Assembly: GCA_011170285.1 (NCBI GenBank)
Contig: DUEE01000016.1
Coordinates: 1-64,000, forward strand
Reading direction: 5' to 3'
Length of the DNA stretch: 64,000 nt
From: Dehalococcoidia bacterium
Lineage (GTDB): Bacteria; Chloroflexota; Dehalococcoidia; Dehalococcoidales; W498
The notes under the pieces were generated by a model, which did no database searches, was not told where the DNA came from, and worked only from the letters and a program-made list of their open reading frames with translations. A program made the translations under genes and the position numbers. Shown here piece by piece: positions 47,669 to 57,400 of the stretch. The first letter of the stretch is position 1. Every line of letters begins with the position of its first letter.

Positions 47669-48931
47669 TTACAGCTTTAGCAGTTCTTCCTGGGGTTCAT
47701 TATTAATAGTGGAGCCAACTACTGCTAAGCGTAGTCGGCTACTTACCAATAGCTCTCGGGCTAACTGATTAAGCTCGTCAGCAGTAATGGCATCAATAAT
47801 GGATATTACCTGGTCAACACTAAGAATGCGCCCGGTAAGAATCTCTTGTCCACCCATCCAACCGGCAACACTGCGACTATCCTCCATTCTAAGTAGCAAG
47901 TGTCCCTTGGCAAATTCCTTTGCCTTAGACAGTTCAGAGTCAGGGATTACTTCCTTGAGCTGGGCAAGTTGCTCCAGGATAGCCTTGATGGCTACTAGTA
48001 GGTTTTTGGGTTCTACTCCGGCATACACAGTAATCGAACCGGAGTCAAGGAAGTGCTCAATATAGCTATGAATGTTATAGGCAAGCCCCAGCTTATCACG
48101 AATCTCCGCAAATAAGCGACTACTCATACCCTCTCCGAGAATAACATTAAGTAGGTTAAGGGTGAAGCGTCTGGGGTCAAAGAGAGATAAGCCAGGTAGT
48201 GCTAGGCACAGGTGAACTTGCTCGGTGTCTCTTACCTCAATAAGTAATCGCCGAGCCTGGCGTTCCTTATAAGCCAAATATCCAGAACGGGTCTGATGGT
48301 TAGACCAGTTAGCCAAGGCTTGGCTGACAGCAGTTACCATCTCCTGGTGTTGGATGTCGCCGGCAATAGTAATTACTGTGTTGTTAGGTGTGTAGTGATT
48401 TGCCCGGTAGTCAAGCATCATATCCCGGGTAATGGCAGTCACTGATTCCTTGCTGCCAGCTATATCACATCCCAGAGGATGATTGGGCCATAGAATCTCA
48501 TCAACGAGCATATTAACTCGCTGTATCGGAGAATCATTGCTCATATGAATCTCCTCAATGATGACCTGGCGCTCTCTTTCTATGTCTACCGGGTCAAATT
48601 TGGAGTGAAGCAATATATCTGCCAGCACATCCAGGGCTAGGGGAAAGTGGGATCGGGCTACCTTACACCAATATAGGGTTAATTCTTTGTCGGTGCCCCC
48701 ATTAAAAATTCCCCCCACACCTTCTATGGTTTCGGAAATTTGTCTGGAGGTTGGTCGCTTTGGCGTACCTTTAAAAAACAGGTGCTCAATAAAATGGGAG
48801 ACACCTGCCTGGGAGTCAGTCTCGTATCTGGAGCCGACCCCGACAAAAATGCAGATGGATACCGAGCGAGTATGAGGCATATTGGCGGTGATAATTCGTA
48901 GCCCATTATCCAGGGTTGTCTTTTGATACAA
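47669..48931 (-). CDS. M16 family processing peptidase
   Basis: GVSHFIEHLFFKGT (HxxEH), NGGTDKELTLYWCKV, GEGMSSRLFAEIRDKLGLAY. Confidence 0.94.
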   Translation of the reverse strand: MYQKTTLDNGLRIITANMPHTRSVSICIFVGVGSRYETDSQAGVSHFIEHLFFKGTPKRPTSRQISETIEGVGGIFNGGTDKELTLYWCKVARSHFPLALDVLADILLHSKFDPVDIERERQVIIEEIHMSNDSPIQRVNMLVDEILWPNHPLGCDIAGSKESVTAITRDMMLDYRANHYTPNNTVITIAGDIQHQEMVTAVSQALANWSNHQTRSGYLAYKERQARRLLIEVRDTEQVHLCLALPGLSLFDPRRFTLNLLNVILGEGMSSRLFAEIRDKLGLAYNIHSYIEHFLDSGSITVYAGVEPKNLLVAIKAILEQLAQLKEVIPDSELSKAKEFAKGHLLLRMEDSRSVAGWMGGQEILTGRILSVDQVISIIDAITADELNQLARELLVSSRLRLAVVGSTINNEPQEELLKL

Positions 48932-49054
48932 TAATTCACCTCTCTAAATTTAAGGGCATTCTAGCGGTATTCTTAATTCAATGTCAATTTGAGGGGTAGT
49001 ACAGAGTGGGATAAAGGCAGTGAGATAAAAGGGAGGGGATGTAGTTATAGGCGG

Positions 49055-49091
49055 AAAAAAGTGGAGGGCACTTCTTAAAGTGTCCTCCACT
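49055..49091 (-). terminator. Strong Rho-independent terminator
   Basis: Minus strand AGTGGAGGACACTTTAAGAAGTGCCCTCCACT followed by TTTTT. Confidence 0.85.
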
Positions 49092-49316
49092 GATTGACTT
49101 CTTTCTCGAGCCCGACTCACTTACGGTGTTCACCACCGAATAAGGCATCTCTTTCACGAGATAGACCTCCAACTCACTCTACCGAGCCGATTTCGAGTTC
49201 CTTCTTCCCTGCCGTAAGGCAGGGAATTAAGTGTCTACTTGCCAAACTCCGAACATAGCGTGCAACCTCATCATACACCCCCTATTTTTGATTTGGCTGC
49301 TACCAGTCGACCTTAT
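49055..49316 (-). ncRNA. Candidate structured small RNA or leader with its own promoter and terminator
   Basis: Hairpins TTCCCTGCC-ttac-GGCAGGGAA, CGGTG-gtgaa-CACCG, ATCTC-gtgaaa-GAGAT; 3' terminator; promoter upstream; no convincing ORF. Confidence 0.55.
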
Positions 49317-49322
49317 AGATTT

Positions 49323-49351
49323 ATTAAACCATAGTTTGTCTCAATTGTCAA
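49323..49351 (-). promoter_or_regulatory. Sigma70-like promoter for the candidate RNA
   Basis: TTGACA-N17-TTTAAT on the minus strand. Confidence 0.65.
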
Positions 49352-49427
49352 GTTTTGTTTCTGGCATTCACTGACACCCTTCGCCATTCTGTTCATCATC
49401 CTTGAAAGGCGCAATAAGCACCTTAAA

Positions 49428-50771
49428 TTGACTTCACTGGTGGGCACTGGTAACATTGAGGAAATGGTGTCTAAACTTCCAATTTTTCCATTAACCGCTA
49501 GGGTAAGTAACCAGGGTCACCTCATAGTTGGTGGCTGTGATACCGTGGAGCTAGCCACCGAGTTTGGTACGCCGCTATATATCTTTGATGAATTTAGCTT
49601 GCGCAGTAAGTGTACCGAGTTTAGGGAGCAGTTTGGTCGGCGCTATAAAAATATCTTGATTATTTATGCGGCTAAGGCCTTTATAAATCGGGCTCTGGCA
49701 CTCATCCTAAACGAGGAGGGGCTGGGGCTGGATGTAGTCTCTGGTGGAGAGCTTGGTATTGCCCAATCGGTTGGCTTTCCCCTAGATAGGGTCTATTTCC
49801 ACGGTAACAATAAATCAGCCGAGGAAATCAGGCTAGCCTTGAAATGGCGCGTTGGTCGCATTGTGGTTGATAATTTTTACGAGCTTGCTATGCTAGATAA
49901 AATGGCTAATGAGCAAGGCTATATACCTGATATATTGCTGCGCTTGTCTCCAGGGGTAGACCCTCATACTCATAAGTATATTGCTACCGGCGTTGTTGAT
50001 AGTAAGTTTGGTTTTCCGTTATCTAGTGGGGAAGAGGCTATAGCTCAAGCTATGTCAGCATCTAACCTGAATCTGGTAGGATTGGACTTCCACCTGGGCT
50101 CTCTTATCTTTGACGCTGAGCCATACCAGCAGGCTATTGAGCTTATAGTCAACTTGGCTGCGGAAATGAAGGATAAATATGGTTTTGAACTTAAGGAACT
50201 AAATGTTGGCGGTGGATTTGCCATTCAATATAGCCTGGATTCTCCGGCTCCACCAGTATCTCTCTATGCTGAGGTAATAACATCTAAGATTGTTAGTAAA
50301 TGCCGGGAGCTAAAGCTGATATTACCGCGGCTTATCATTGAGCCGGGAAGGGCAATAGTGGGACAGGCTGGGGTGGCACTATATAAGGTGGGGGTGGTAA
50401 AAGACATACCTGGTATCAGGTGCTATGTTTCGGTGGATGGCGGCATGGCTGACAATATCCGCCCTGCCCTTTATGGGGCTAAATATGAGGCAGTGGTGGC
50501 TAATAAGTTGTTGGAAAAGGAAGCAGGGGAGGTTACTATTGCTGGCAAGTTTTGCGAATCTGGTGATATAATAGTTAAAGGTATTAATCTCCCCCCGGTT
50601 TCAGCCGGTGATATTATAGCTATACCTAGTTGTGGCGCTTATTGCCTACCACTGGCAAGCAATTATAACGCCTCACTTAAGCCGGCTGTGACTTTGGTCA
50701 AGGAAGGTAAGGTGCGTCTTATTCGGCAACGGGAGACCTTTGATGACCTAACTAGGTGTGATTTAGTTTAG
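49428..50771 (+). CDS. lysA: Diaminopimelate decarboxylase
   Basis: GTPLYIFDEFSLRSKCTEF, YAAKAFINRAL, LDVVSGGEL, FHGNNKS, CESGDII. Confidence 0.94.
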   Translation: MTSLVGTGNIEEMVSKLPIFPLTARVSNQGHLIVGGCDTVELATEFGTPLYIFDEFSLRSKCTEFREQFGRRYKNILIIYAAKAFINRALALILNEEGLGLDVVSGGELGIAQSVGFPLDRVYFHGNNKSAEEIRLALKWRVGRIVVDNFYELAMLDKMANEQGYIPDILLRLSPGVDPHTHKYIATGVVDSKFGFPLSSGEEAIAQAMSASNLNLVGLDFHLGSLIFDAEPYQQAIELIVNLAAEMKDKYGFELKELNVGGGFAIQYSLDSPAPPVSLYAEVITSKIVSKCRELKLILPRLIIEPGRAIVGQAGVALYKVGVVKDIPGIRCYVSVDGGMADNIRPALYGAKYEAVVANKLLEKEAGEVTIAGKFCESGDIIVKGINLPPVSAGDIIAIPSCGAYCLPLASNYNASLKPAVTLVKEGKVRLIRQRETFDDLTRCDLV

Positions 50772-50821
50772 AGGTTGTTTATCAGGGAAGTTTGAAGGGG
50801 GTGAGGTTGATAAACAACCTC
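50771..50821 (+). repeat. Dispersed repeat copy 4 with perfect 14-bp terminal inverted repeats
   Basis: GAGGTTGTTTATCA ... TGATAAACAACCTC (50771-50784 / 50808-50821); centre gggaagtttgaagggggtgagg matches ends of the other copies. Confidence 0.75.
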
Positions 50822-50958
50822 TTAATTTGAGCATAGGTAAGGGGGTGTTATTTTAACACCGGCGAAAGGAGTATAGAGTAAAGCTAATATATGAAGTGTG
50901 TGGTAGGCAGGAAGTTAAAAAGTTGTTACTATCAATTATGCGCAAGGAATTTTAGGAT

Positions 50959-51990
50959 ATGTGGCAACTAATTGGGCAACCTAGGGTATTATCCTTACTC
51001 CAGTGCAGTCTGGAGAGAGGAATGGTGAGTCATGCCTATCTTTTGGTTGGGCTGCCTCATGTGGGTAAGATGACCCTGGCTCTAAATCTGGCACAGGCAA
51101 TGAACTGCCAGGCGGCTGAGCCTCCGTGTGGGGAGTGTGCTGCGTGTCAAAAAATAGCTTTGGCTAATCATGCTGATGTCCAGATTATAGGTTTGACCCC
51201 AAACAGGGATTCAGCCAAGGCTAATACTCGGGTAGAGATTGGTATTGACCAGATTAGACAAATGCAGCACTCAGCTAGCTTGCCACCATTTGAGGGCAGG
51301 TATAAGATATTTATTATTGATGGGGCTGAGCGCTTATCAACTGAAGCGGCTAACTGCCTGCTTAAAACCCTAGAAGAGCCTGTAGGCAAAGTAATCTTTA
51401 TCCTGCTAACTACTAATGACAGACTCCTGCCCGCCACTGTGGTTTCTCGTTGCCAGCGGCTGGAGTTATCACCTATGGCGGCTAGTGAGGTAGAGGCTGC
51501 CCTTAATAGTGGCTGGGGTATTGAGCCCCAAAAAGCTAAGCTTCTGGCTAGGCTTAGCCACGGCTGCTTGGGTTGGGCAGTATCGGCCGCTCTGGATGAT
51601 GATTTACTCAAGCTTCGTGCCCAGAAAATAGATAGATTTTTTGATATTACTGAGGCTGATTATGAGGAGCGTTTTGCCTATGCCTCTCAGTTGGCAGTTC
51701 AGTTTAGCCAAAATAGGGAGATGGTTCAGGGGGAACTAGATTTGTGGCTTGACTGGTGGCGTGACCTGCTATTAGTTAAGGTAGAGTGCAGTGATATTAT
51801 TACTAATGTTGACCTCGAAGCCAGGCTGATTGAGGTGGCTAGGAGTTATAGCCTGGCTCAGATAAAGGCTGTTATTAGTAGCCTTCAGGCGGCTGGAGAG
51901 CAGCTTAGACAGAATGCCAATCCGCGGCTCGTGCTGGAGGTGTTAATGCTTGATATCCCTAGGAGGTGTATTTCAGTAAACTATGGCTGA
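50959..51990 (+). CDS. holB: DNA polymerase III delta' subunit
   Basis: SHAYLLVGLPHVGKMTLALNLAQAMNC, CGECAACQKI, ANCLLKTLEEPVGKVIFILLT. Confidence 0.9.
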   Translation: MWQLIGQPRVLSLLQCSLERGMVSHAYLLVGLPHVGKMTLALNLAQAMNCQAAEPPCGECAACQKIALANHADVQIIGLTPNRDSAKANTRVEIGIDQIRQMQHSASLPPFEGRYKIFIIDGAERLSTEAANCLLKTLEEPVGKVIFILLTTNDRLLPATVVSRCQRLELSPMAASEVEAALNSGWGIEPQKAKLLARLSHGCLGWAVSAALDDDLLKLRAQKIDRFFDITEADYEERFAYASQLAVQFSQNREMVQGELDLWLDWWRDLLLVKVECSDIITNVDLEARLIEVARSYSLAQIKAVISSLQAAGEQLRQNANPRLVLEVLMLDIPRRCISVNYG

Positions 51991-52786
51991 GATTGTTGGT
52001 ATACGTTTCAAACAAGCCGGGAAAGTATATTACTTCGACCCGACAGGTATCGACCTTGAGGTAAATGACTGCATAGTAGTCAGTACAAGTCGTGGCCTGG
52101 AGTTGGGGCGAGTAGTTATTTCTCCCAAGCAGGTATTGGCCCATGAGGTGACCACGCCGTTGAAGCCGATATTACGCAAGGCAGAGCCTGAGGATGTTAA
52201 ACGAGCTCACGAATTTGAGGCTCAGGAACAGGAGGCTTTAGCTGAGTGCGGTAAGCTGATTGAAAAACTAGGTCTGCCAATGAAACTACTGTCTGCCGAA
52301 TATAATCTTAATGGCAGCCGACTTACATTTCTGTTTAGTGCTGGCGAGAGGGTTGATTTCCGTGAACTGGTTCGAGAATTAACCAACCGTTTTAAGATAC
52401 GGGTGGAACTAAGGCAAGTGGGACCAAGGGATGAAGCCAAGCTATTAGGTGGCTTTGGTAGGTGTGGTCGTCCTCTATGTTGCATAAATTTCTTAAGTGA
52501 GTTTGCCCCGGTTTCTATTCGGATGGCTAAGGAGCAGGATTTACCCCTTAACCCGATGAAGATATCAGGTATTTGTGGCAGGTTACTGTGTTGCTTAGCC
52601 TATGAGAGTGAGCAATACCATGCTATGAAGGGGAAATTGCCTAAGGAGGGTCAGCGAGTATCTACACCTATGGGGGAAGCGAGGGTAGTCGGCGGTAACC
52701 TATTCAAGGAAATGGTAATAGTTAAGCTGGAGAGTGGGACTAATGTGGAATTGCCTCTTAGTGATGTTTCTAATATAAACCACTGA
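51983..52786 (+). CDS. PSP1/RicT (YaaT)-like protein
   Basis: GRCGRPLCCINFLSEFAPVSIRMAKEQDLPLNPMKISGICGRLLCCLAYE. Confidence 0.93.
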   Translation: MAEIVGIRFKQAGKVYYFDPTGIDLEVNDCIVVSTSRGLELGRVVISPKQVLAHEVTTPLKPILRKAEPEDVKRAHEFEAQEQEALAECGKLIEKLGLPMKLLSAEYNLNGSRLTFLFSAGERVDFRELVRELTNRFKIRVELRQVGPRDEAKLLGGFGRCGRPLCCINFLSEFAPVSIRMAKEQDLPLNPMKISGICGRLLCCLAYESEQYHAMKGKLPKEGQRVSTPMGEARVVGGNLFKEMVIVKLESGTNVELPLSDVSNINH

Positions 52787-52798
52787 AGAACGCAGTTT

Positions 52799-53311
52799 TC
52801 ATTGTGGGAGATATTTTTGCCATTCGTTCTGGGTTTGTAGGTAGTGGTAAGGGATGTAGAAAGCCATGCTCCCCCGTGGCCGATTAGGTTGACGGATTAA
52901 TATCATCTTGGCTTCTTCAGGGGTTCTGCCCGCCTTACGACGATTACAGGGCATGCAGGCACTAACCACATTTTCCCAGCTATGTTTGCCGTCTTGGTAC
53001 CGGGGAATAACATGGTCTAAGGTAAGTTGCTTGGTTTCCTTACCACAGTATTGGCAGGTGTATTGGTCACGGTTAAAAATCTCAAGGCGAGTTAGCTTTC
53101 TCTCGGGTCGGGGACGCTTAATCATATAAGCTAGTCGGATTACTGACGGGAGGGGGAGAATGTTATTGGCTGAGCGTATAAATCCTGAACCATTCTCTAA
53201 CATATCAGCCTTACCGCGGTAGAGTAACACTATTGCTCGCCGAGCTCGACATATATTGAGAGGCTCATAGTTCTGATTTAGCACAAGGACGGGAAGATCT
53301 ATCATATCCAA
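52799..53311 (-). CDS. HNH endonuclease
   Basis: RDQYTCQYCGKETKQLTLDHVIPRYQDGKHSWENVVSACMPCNRRKAGRT. Confidence 0.92.
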   Translation of the reverse strand: MDMIDLPVLVLNQNYEPLNICRARRAIVLLYRGKADMLENGSGFIRSANNILPLPSVIRLAYMIKRPRPERKLTRLEIFNRDQYTCQYCGKETKQLTLDHVIPRYQDGKHSWENVVSACMPCNRRKAGRTPEEAKMILIRQPNRPRGSMAFYIPYHYLQTQNEWQKYLPQ

Positions 53312-53384
53312 GGCTTCTCTCTGTACAGAAACTGGCTCATTTTACTAAAAAAACTCTGGTTATGCAAGCTTTAGCTTGAGCTGC

Positions 53385-54791
53385 TTAGCTCCAGCGACCC
53401 TTCCTGCCGCCACGAGTTATCTTCTTTCGGCTAGCTGTTGCATCAGTCCGGTAATCAGGAACAATGATATTCCATACTACGGTGATTTTGGGGTCGGCTA
53501 GCCGGGAGCTAATTGGGCTATCAATTTCATCCAGTGAACCGCGGGCAGTAATTACTGTCGGTAGCTGAGCATTATAACGATAGTTGATAACCTGATAAAG
53601 CTTTTCCCGTGCCCATGGTGTGGTTGTCTGCTCACCAAAATCGTCTAAGACAAGCAATGGGGCGTTCTTTACACTTTCGAAAAGCTGGTCATAGGATACC
53701 TTGCTCTCCGGGGTAAAGGTAGAACGTAGATGGTCAAGGAAATCAGGTACTACTACAAATAAGGCAGGCTGGTTGGCTTCATAACGATAGTTGACGATGG
53801 CAGCAGCCAAGTGGGTTTTACCACAGCCGGTATCACCCAGTAATACTAGCCAACCGTCAGGTGATTTAGCAAAGTCAAGAGCGGAGTGGAATACTAGCTC
53901 CAGGTTCTGGCGCTGCTCTGGCGGCAAGTTAACCCGCCTCCAGTCAAATTTACTAAAGTACATGTTTTTTTGCAGTTCAAACTCTGGACCCCAGCTATAT
54001 TCTAATAAGACTTGTTTTTCCTCAATGACACATATTTGACATAGTCCAGAGTCAGTTAGGCGAGTGCGTATTCGGTCTTCGAGCTGTTCAATGGGAATGA
54101 TAGCCACAATCACGGTAGGTAGTTCACCGTTACAGCGATGATTTAGTAGTTGGTCTAACTTTTCCTTAGCCCAAGGTGTGCTGGTTTGAGCACCTAAATC
54201 GTCTAAAACCAGTAGTGGAGCATTGCGTACCTGATCAAAGAACTCGTCATATGGTATTTCGCTATCGGTGTTAAATGTGGAGCGTAGGCGGCCCAGGAGG
54301 TCAGGGGTAGAGATAAAAAAGGCAGGCTGACCCTGGCTAACACGCTCGTTAGCGATAGCTGCTGCCAGGTGTGTTTTACCACAACCACTGGGACCAGCTA
54401 GGATTAACCAACCTTTGGCTTCAGTGGCAAATGTCTTGGCTGCCTCATAAACGAGGTGGAATTGTTCCTGGCTTATAGGATTACCGCTTCTCCCCTGGGG
54501 GAGCAGGTTATCAAAGGTTAGGCGAGTCAACGCTCCGAGGTTGCTATATCGCTGTAATCGGGCTTGGCTCTCTTTGTCTGATTCCTGCTGGGTGCAGCGG
54601 CAGGCAACAACTTGGCTAAAATCTGGCTTGCCTGAGGGTAGAAGAGGGTGGACAAATCCTGCCCCTTTGCAAATAGGACAACTTGAACTTGGTGAAAGTT
54701 CTTCTGTTTCCTCAGCGTCTGACCATGTGTCCATATTTACCTTTGATGTATTTATCCGGGTCTTTCTTAGAATCTCGCTGATATGTTCCAT
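53385..54791 (-). CDS. DnaC/DnaI-like AAA+ helicase loader with two tandem ATPase domains
   Basis: GPSGCGKTHLAAAIANERV + LLVLDDLGAQTSTPWAKEKL and GDTGCGKTHLAAAIVNYRY + LLVLDDFGEQTTTPWAREKL; N-terminal CPICKGAGFV...CRC. Confidence 0.9.
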   Translation of the reverse strand: MEHISEILRKTRINTSKVNMDTWSDAEETEELSPSSSCPICKGAGFVHPLLPSGKPDFSQVVACRCTQQESDKESQARLQRYSNLGALTRLTFDNLLPQGRSGNPISQEQFHLVYEAAKTFATEAKGWLILAGPSGCGKTHLAAAIANERVSQGQPAFFISTPDLLGRLRSTFNTDSEIPYDEFFDQVRNAPLLVLDDLGAQTSTPWAKEKLDQLLNHRCNGELPTVIVAIIPIEQLEDRIRTRLTDSGLCQICVIEEKQVLLEYSWGPEFELQKNMYFSKFDWRRVNLPPEQRQNLELVFHSALDFAKSPDGWLVLLGDTGCGKTHLAAAIVNYRYEANQPALFVVVPDFLDHLRSTFTPESKVSYDQLFESVKNAPLLVLDDFGEQTTTPWAREKLYQVINYRYNAQLPTVITARGSLDEIDSPISSRLADPKITVVWNIIVPDYRTDATASRKKITRGGRKGRWS

Positions 54792-55422
54792 CGCTCCTGC
54801 CTTCTGCTGACCAGCGCTCTAAAATTGCTGAAATATAGCTCCATTTGCGTTTATTTTGGTTAACTGCCCCTTTGATGGCATCCCTAATCCAAGTCTCAGG
54901 ATATAACTTCTCTGCCTCACGCAACTCTTCGGCAATCATCGGGGTTAGCATACCAATGTTCTGTTCATAAAGGGTGAAGATATCAGGTAGTTCCTCGGTC
55001 TCAATATCGATTTGTCCCTCAGCTTTTAGTCCCTTCAAGATGAGTTCACCATTTTGAATTTTAGCTACAACCTGTCTTTCAGACTCACTATTGAGAAAAT
55101 AGACATCCTCGGGTACTCCATCTCTATCTAAGACAATATGAATGATAGTTCCCCGCTGTGTAGCCATCTCTAGGGCTGTATGCAACACCTCGCTAGGTGG
55201 ATTTGCTGCCTGTGCGAGGCTGCTACTTAAGCTAGCATTACCTAAGAGTTCTCCATAGGTGATGAAGCGGGGATAGCCTTTTTTTTGGTAAAGTGCCTTA
55301 AAAATGTGGAGGGTTAACTTCAGCTCAGCAATATCGCTGATTTGGGGGAGTAGCCGACTGAAGAAAAGATTGGGTAGGGGGGTAAACTGCATCTTGGCTG
55401 GGAAACCTTGAAACTGTTCCAT
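54712..55422 (-). CDS. DnaD domain replication protein
   Basis: LYEQNIGMLTPMIAEELREAEKLYPETWIRDAIKGAVNQNKRKWSYISAILERW. Confidence 0.88.
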   Translation of the reverse strand: MEQFQGFPAKMQFTPLPNLFFSRLLPQISDIAELKLTLHIFKALYQKKGYPRFITYGELLGNASLSSSLAQAANPPSEVLHTALEMATQRGTIIHIVLDRDGVPEDVYFLNSESERQVVAKIQNGELILKGLKAEGQIDIETEELPDIFTLYEQNIGMLTPMIAEELREAEKLYPETWIRDAIKGAVNQNKRKWSYISAILERWSAEGRSDGTYQRDSKKDPDKYIKGKYGHMVRR

Positions 55423-55494
55423 AGTTTACTTACTCTTCTTTTGCTTGATATCTTCCGACTTAGCTATCGGCATCTGAAGTGAAGTTTAAATGCT

Positions 55495-56901
55495 TCATAA
55501 TAAACTTGGTTCTTCGCTACCAATATTTTCAAACTTAGCCAAGTCATGCCGGAAACGCAATTTTATTCGACCCGTAGGTCCATTGCGGTGCTTGGCAATT
55601 ATTACATCAGCTTGCTCTCTAGGATATTCCCTACCACCATGCTGGAGACTTCCCCACTCTTGCGCATTAGGAAAATAGTACTCTTCACGATAGATGAACA
55701 AAACAACATCAGCATCCTGCTCAATGCTGCCGCTTTCCCTCAGGTCGGAAAGCTGAGGTTCATGTGAAGCCCGTCCCTCCGGTGCACGGCTGAGCTGTGA
55801 TACCGCCAGCACTGGCACATTGAGCTCACGGGCAAGTCCCTTAAGGGAACGGGAGATTTCACTGACCTCCTGAACTCGGTTATCGAACTTTCTGTCTCCC
55901 AGCATCAGTTGCAAGTAGTCAACAATAATGAGGTCGATACCGCGCTCATAGTTTAGACGAACAGCCTTACCTCGCATTTCCGCCATACGCAGCATCGGGG
56001 TATCATCAACATAAATTGGTGATTCAGACAGGATACCGGTAGCCTCCATAATTCGCCTTTCATTATCTTCCCATCCAACATACTCTTCCCTCTCCTTGCC
56101 ATATCCTGTATGTAGACGAACCATTTTTGAGTTGACTCCAGATTCACTAGACAACAGACGCAAGACTAGTGAATCCCGTGCCATCTCTACACTGAACAGA
56201 GCCACGCATGCCCCTTGCTCCACGGCCGCATTTCTAGCGATACTGAGTGCCAAGCTGGTTTTACCCATGCTGGGTCTGCCACCGACAATAACCAGGTCAG
56301 AGCGCTGAAATCCGCCTAATAATTCATCCAGACCCCTATAACTGGAGAGCACATAAGGCAACTCCTCAGGACGTTCCTCGGGTGAGGTAGGCGCCGCCTC
56401 AAAGTACTTGTCCAGTACCTGGCGGATATGCGTCAAATCTCGGGCACCCTGTCCACGACGAAGTTTGAACAGGATGCTCTCCGCCCGCCCGAGACTGTCC
56501 TCAACGTCCGGGCCGGCCTCATAACCAATGGCAGCGATATGGTCACCAGCACTAATCATCTGACGCATCACTGACAGGCGATAGACAATTCTAGCATAGT
56601 GCTCAATATCAAGAGAAGTCGGGCATATGGATATCAGGTAACTTAAATGGGCAGCACCGCCACACGCCTCTAGTTTTTGTTGTCGAGCCAGCTCTTGAGC
56701 CACTGTAATCTGGTTTACCGCCTCATTGTGCTGATAAAGTGATAGGCAGGCTCCATATATCCATTGACTTTGTTCGTAATAGAAGTCCGCATTCTGAAGG
56801 AAGGTAGCAATTTTATAGATAGCTGTGCCATCTATCAGCAGTGAGCCAATAACTGCTTCCTCAGCATCCGTATCATGTGGCGGCAGTTTTTCGCCATACA
56901 C
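55495..56901 (-). CDS. dnaB: Replicative DNA helicase
   Basis: LPPHDTDAEEAVIGSLLID, LVIVGGRPSMGKTSLALSIARNAA, QDADVVLFIYREEYY. Confidence 0.96.
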   Translation of the reverse strand: MYGEKLPPHDTDAEEAVIGSLLIDGTAIYKIATFLQNADFYYEQSQWIYGACLSLYQHNEAVNQITVAQELARQQKLEACGGAAHLSYLISICPTSLDIEHYARIVYRLSVMRQMISAGDHIAAIGYEAGPDVEDSLGRAESILFKLRRGQGARDLTHIRQVLDKYFEAAPTSPEERPEELPYVLSSYRGLDELLGGFQRSDLVIVGGRPSMGKTSLALSIARNAAVEQGACVALFSVEMARDSLVLRLLSSESGVNSKMVRLHTGYGKEREEYVGWEDNERRIMEATGILSESPIYVDDTPMLRMAEMRGKAVRLNYERGIDLIIVDYLQLMLGDRKFDNRVQEVSEISRSLKGLARELNVPVLAVSQLSRAPEGRASHEPQLSDLRESGSIEQDADVVLFIYREEYYFPNAQEWGSLQHGGREYPREQADVIIAKHRNGPTGRIKLRFRHDLAKFENIGSEEPSLL

Positions 56902-56902
56902 T

Positions 56903-57349
56903 TTAGTCTGGTTCCTTTTCGGTAACAGTAACCTTAATTTTGGGTATTATATCCTTAGCTAATCTAATGGCTACCTCATAGTTGCCAAGTTGACGGATAG
57001 GCTTACCTAACTCTACCTTCCTTTTATCAATAACCAATCCAGCGCTGTTGTTTAGCTCGGAAGCAATATCGGCGCTGTTGATTGAGCCAAACAGGCGGTC
57101 TTTGGCACCAACCCGAGCTTTAAGGATAATCTCTTTACCTTCTATCTGCTGAGCTAGTCTAACTAGTTCAGCCTGGGCATCAGCTTGACTCTGGGCTTTT
57201 ATTTTGAGCTGTGTGATGCTAGCTGCAGACCCGGCTAACAAGGCTAATTTTTGGGGGATGAGAAAGTTCCTACTATAGCCACTAGCCACTTCTTTTACCT
57301 CACCGGCTCGAGCCACATTGGGCACATCTTGCAGAAAAACAACCTTCAT
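56903..57349 (-). CDS. rplI: 50S ribosomal protein L9
   Basis: MKVVFLQDVPNVARAGEVKEVASGYSRNFLIPQKLA. Confidence 0.96.
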   Translation of the reverse strand: MKVVFLQDVPNVARAGEVKEVASGYSRNFLIPQKLALLAGSAASITQLKIKAQSQADAQAELVRLAQQIEGKEIILKARVGAKDRLFGSINSADIASELNNSAGLVIDKRKVELGKPIRQLGNYEVAIRLAKDIIPKIKVTVTEKEPD

Positions 57350-57400
57350 ATTTTCCCCTTTTAATAATTATACTTCATCTGGTGGCGAAGTGAAAGGTTA

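Noticed and set aside
49380-49428. Lysine riboswitch upstream of lysA
   Set aside because: Structured DNA upstream of lysA is on the opposite strand (minus-strand RNA with its own terminator), and I could not match L-box consensus elements on either strand.
50844-50860. GGTGTTA-ttt-TAACACC hairpin between lysA and holB as a terminator
   Set aside because: Followed by GGCGAAAGG rather than a T-run; left unassigned.
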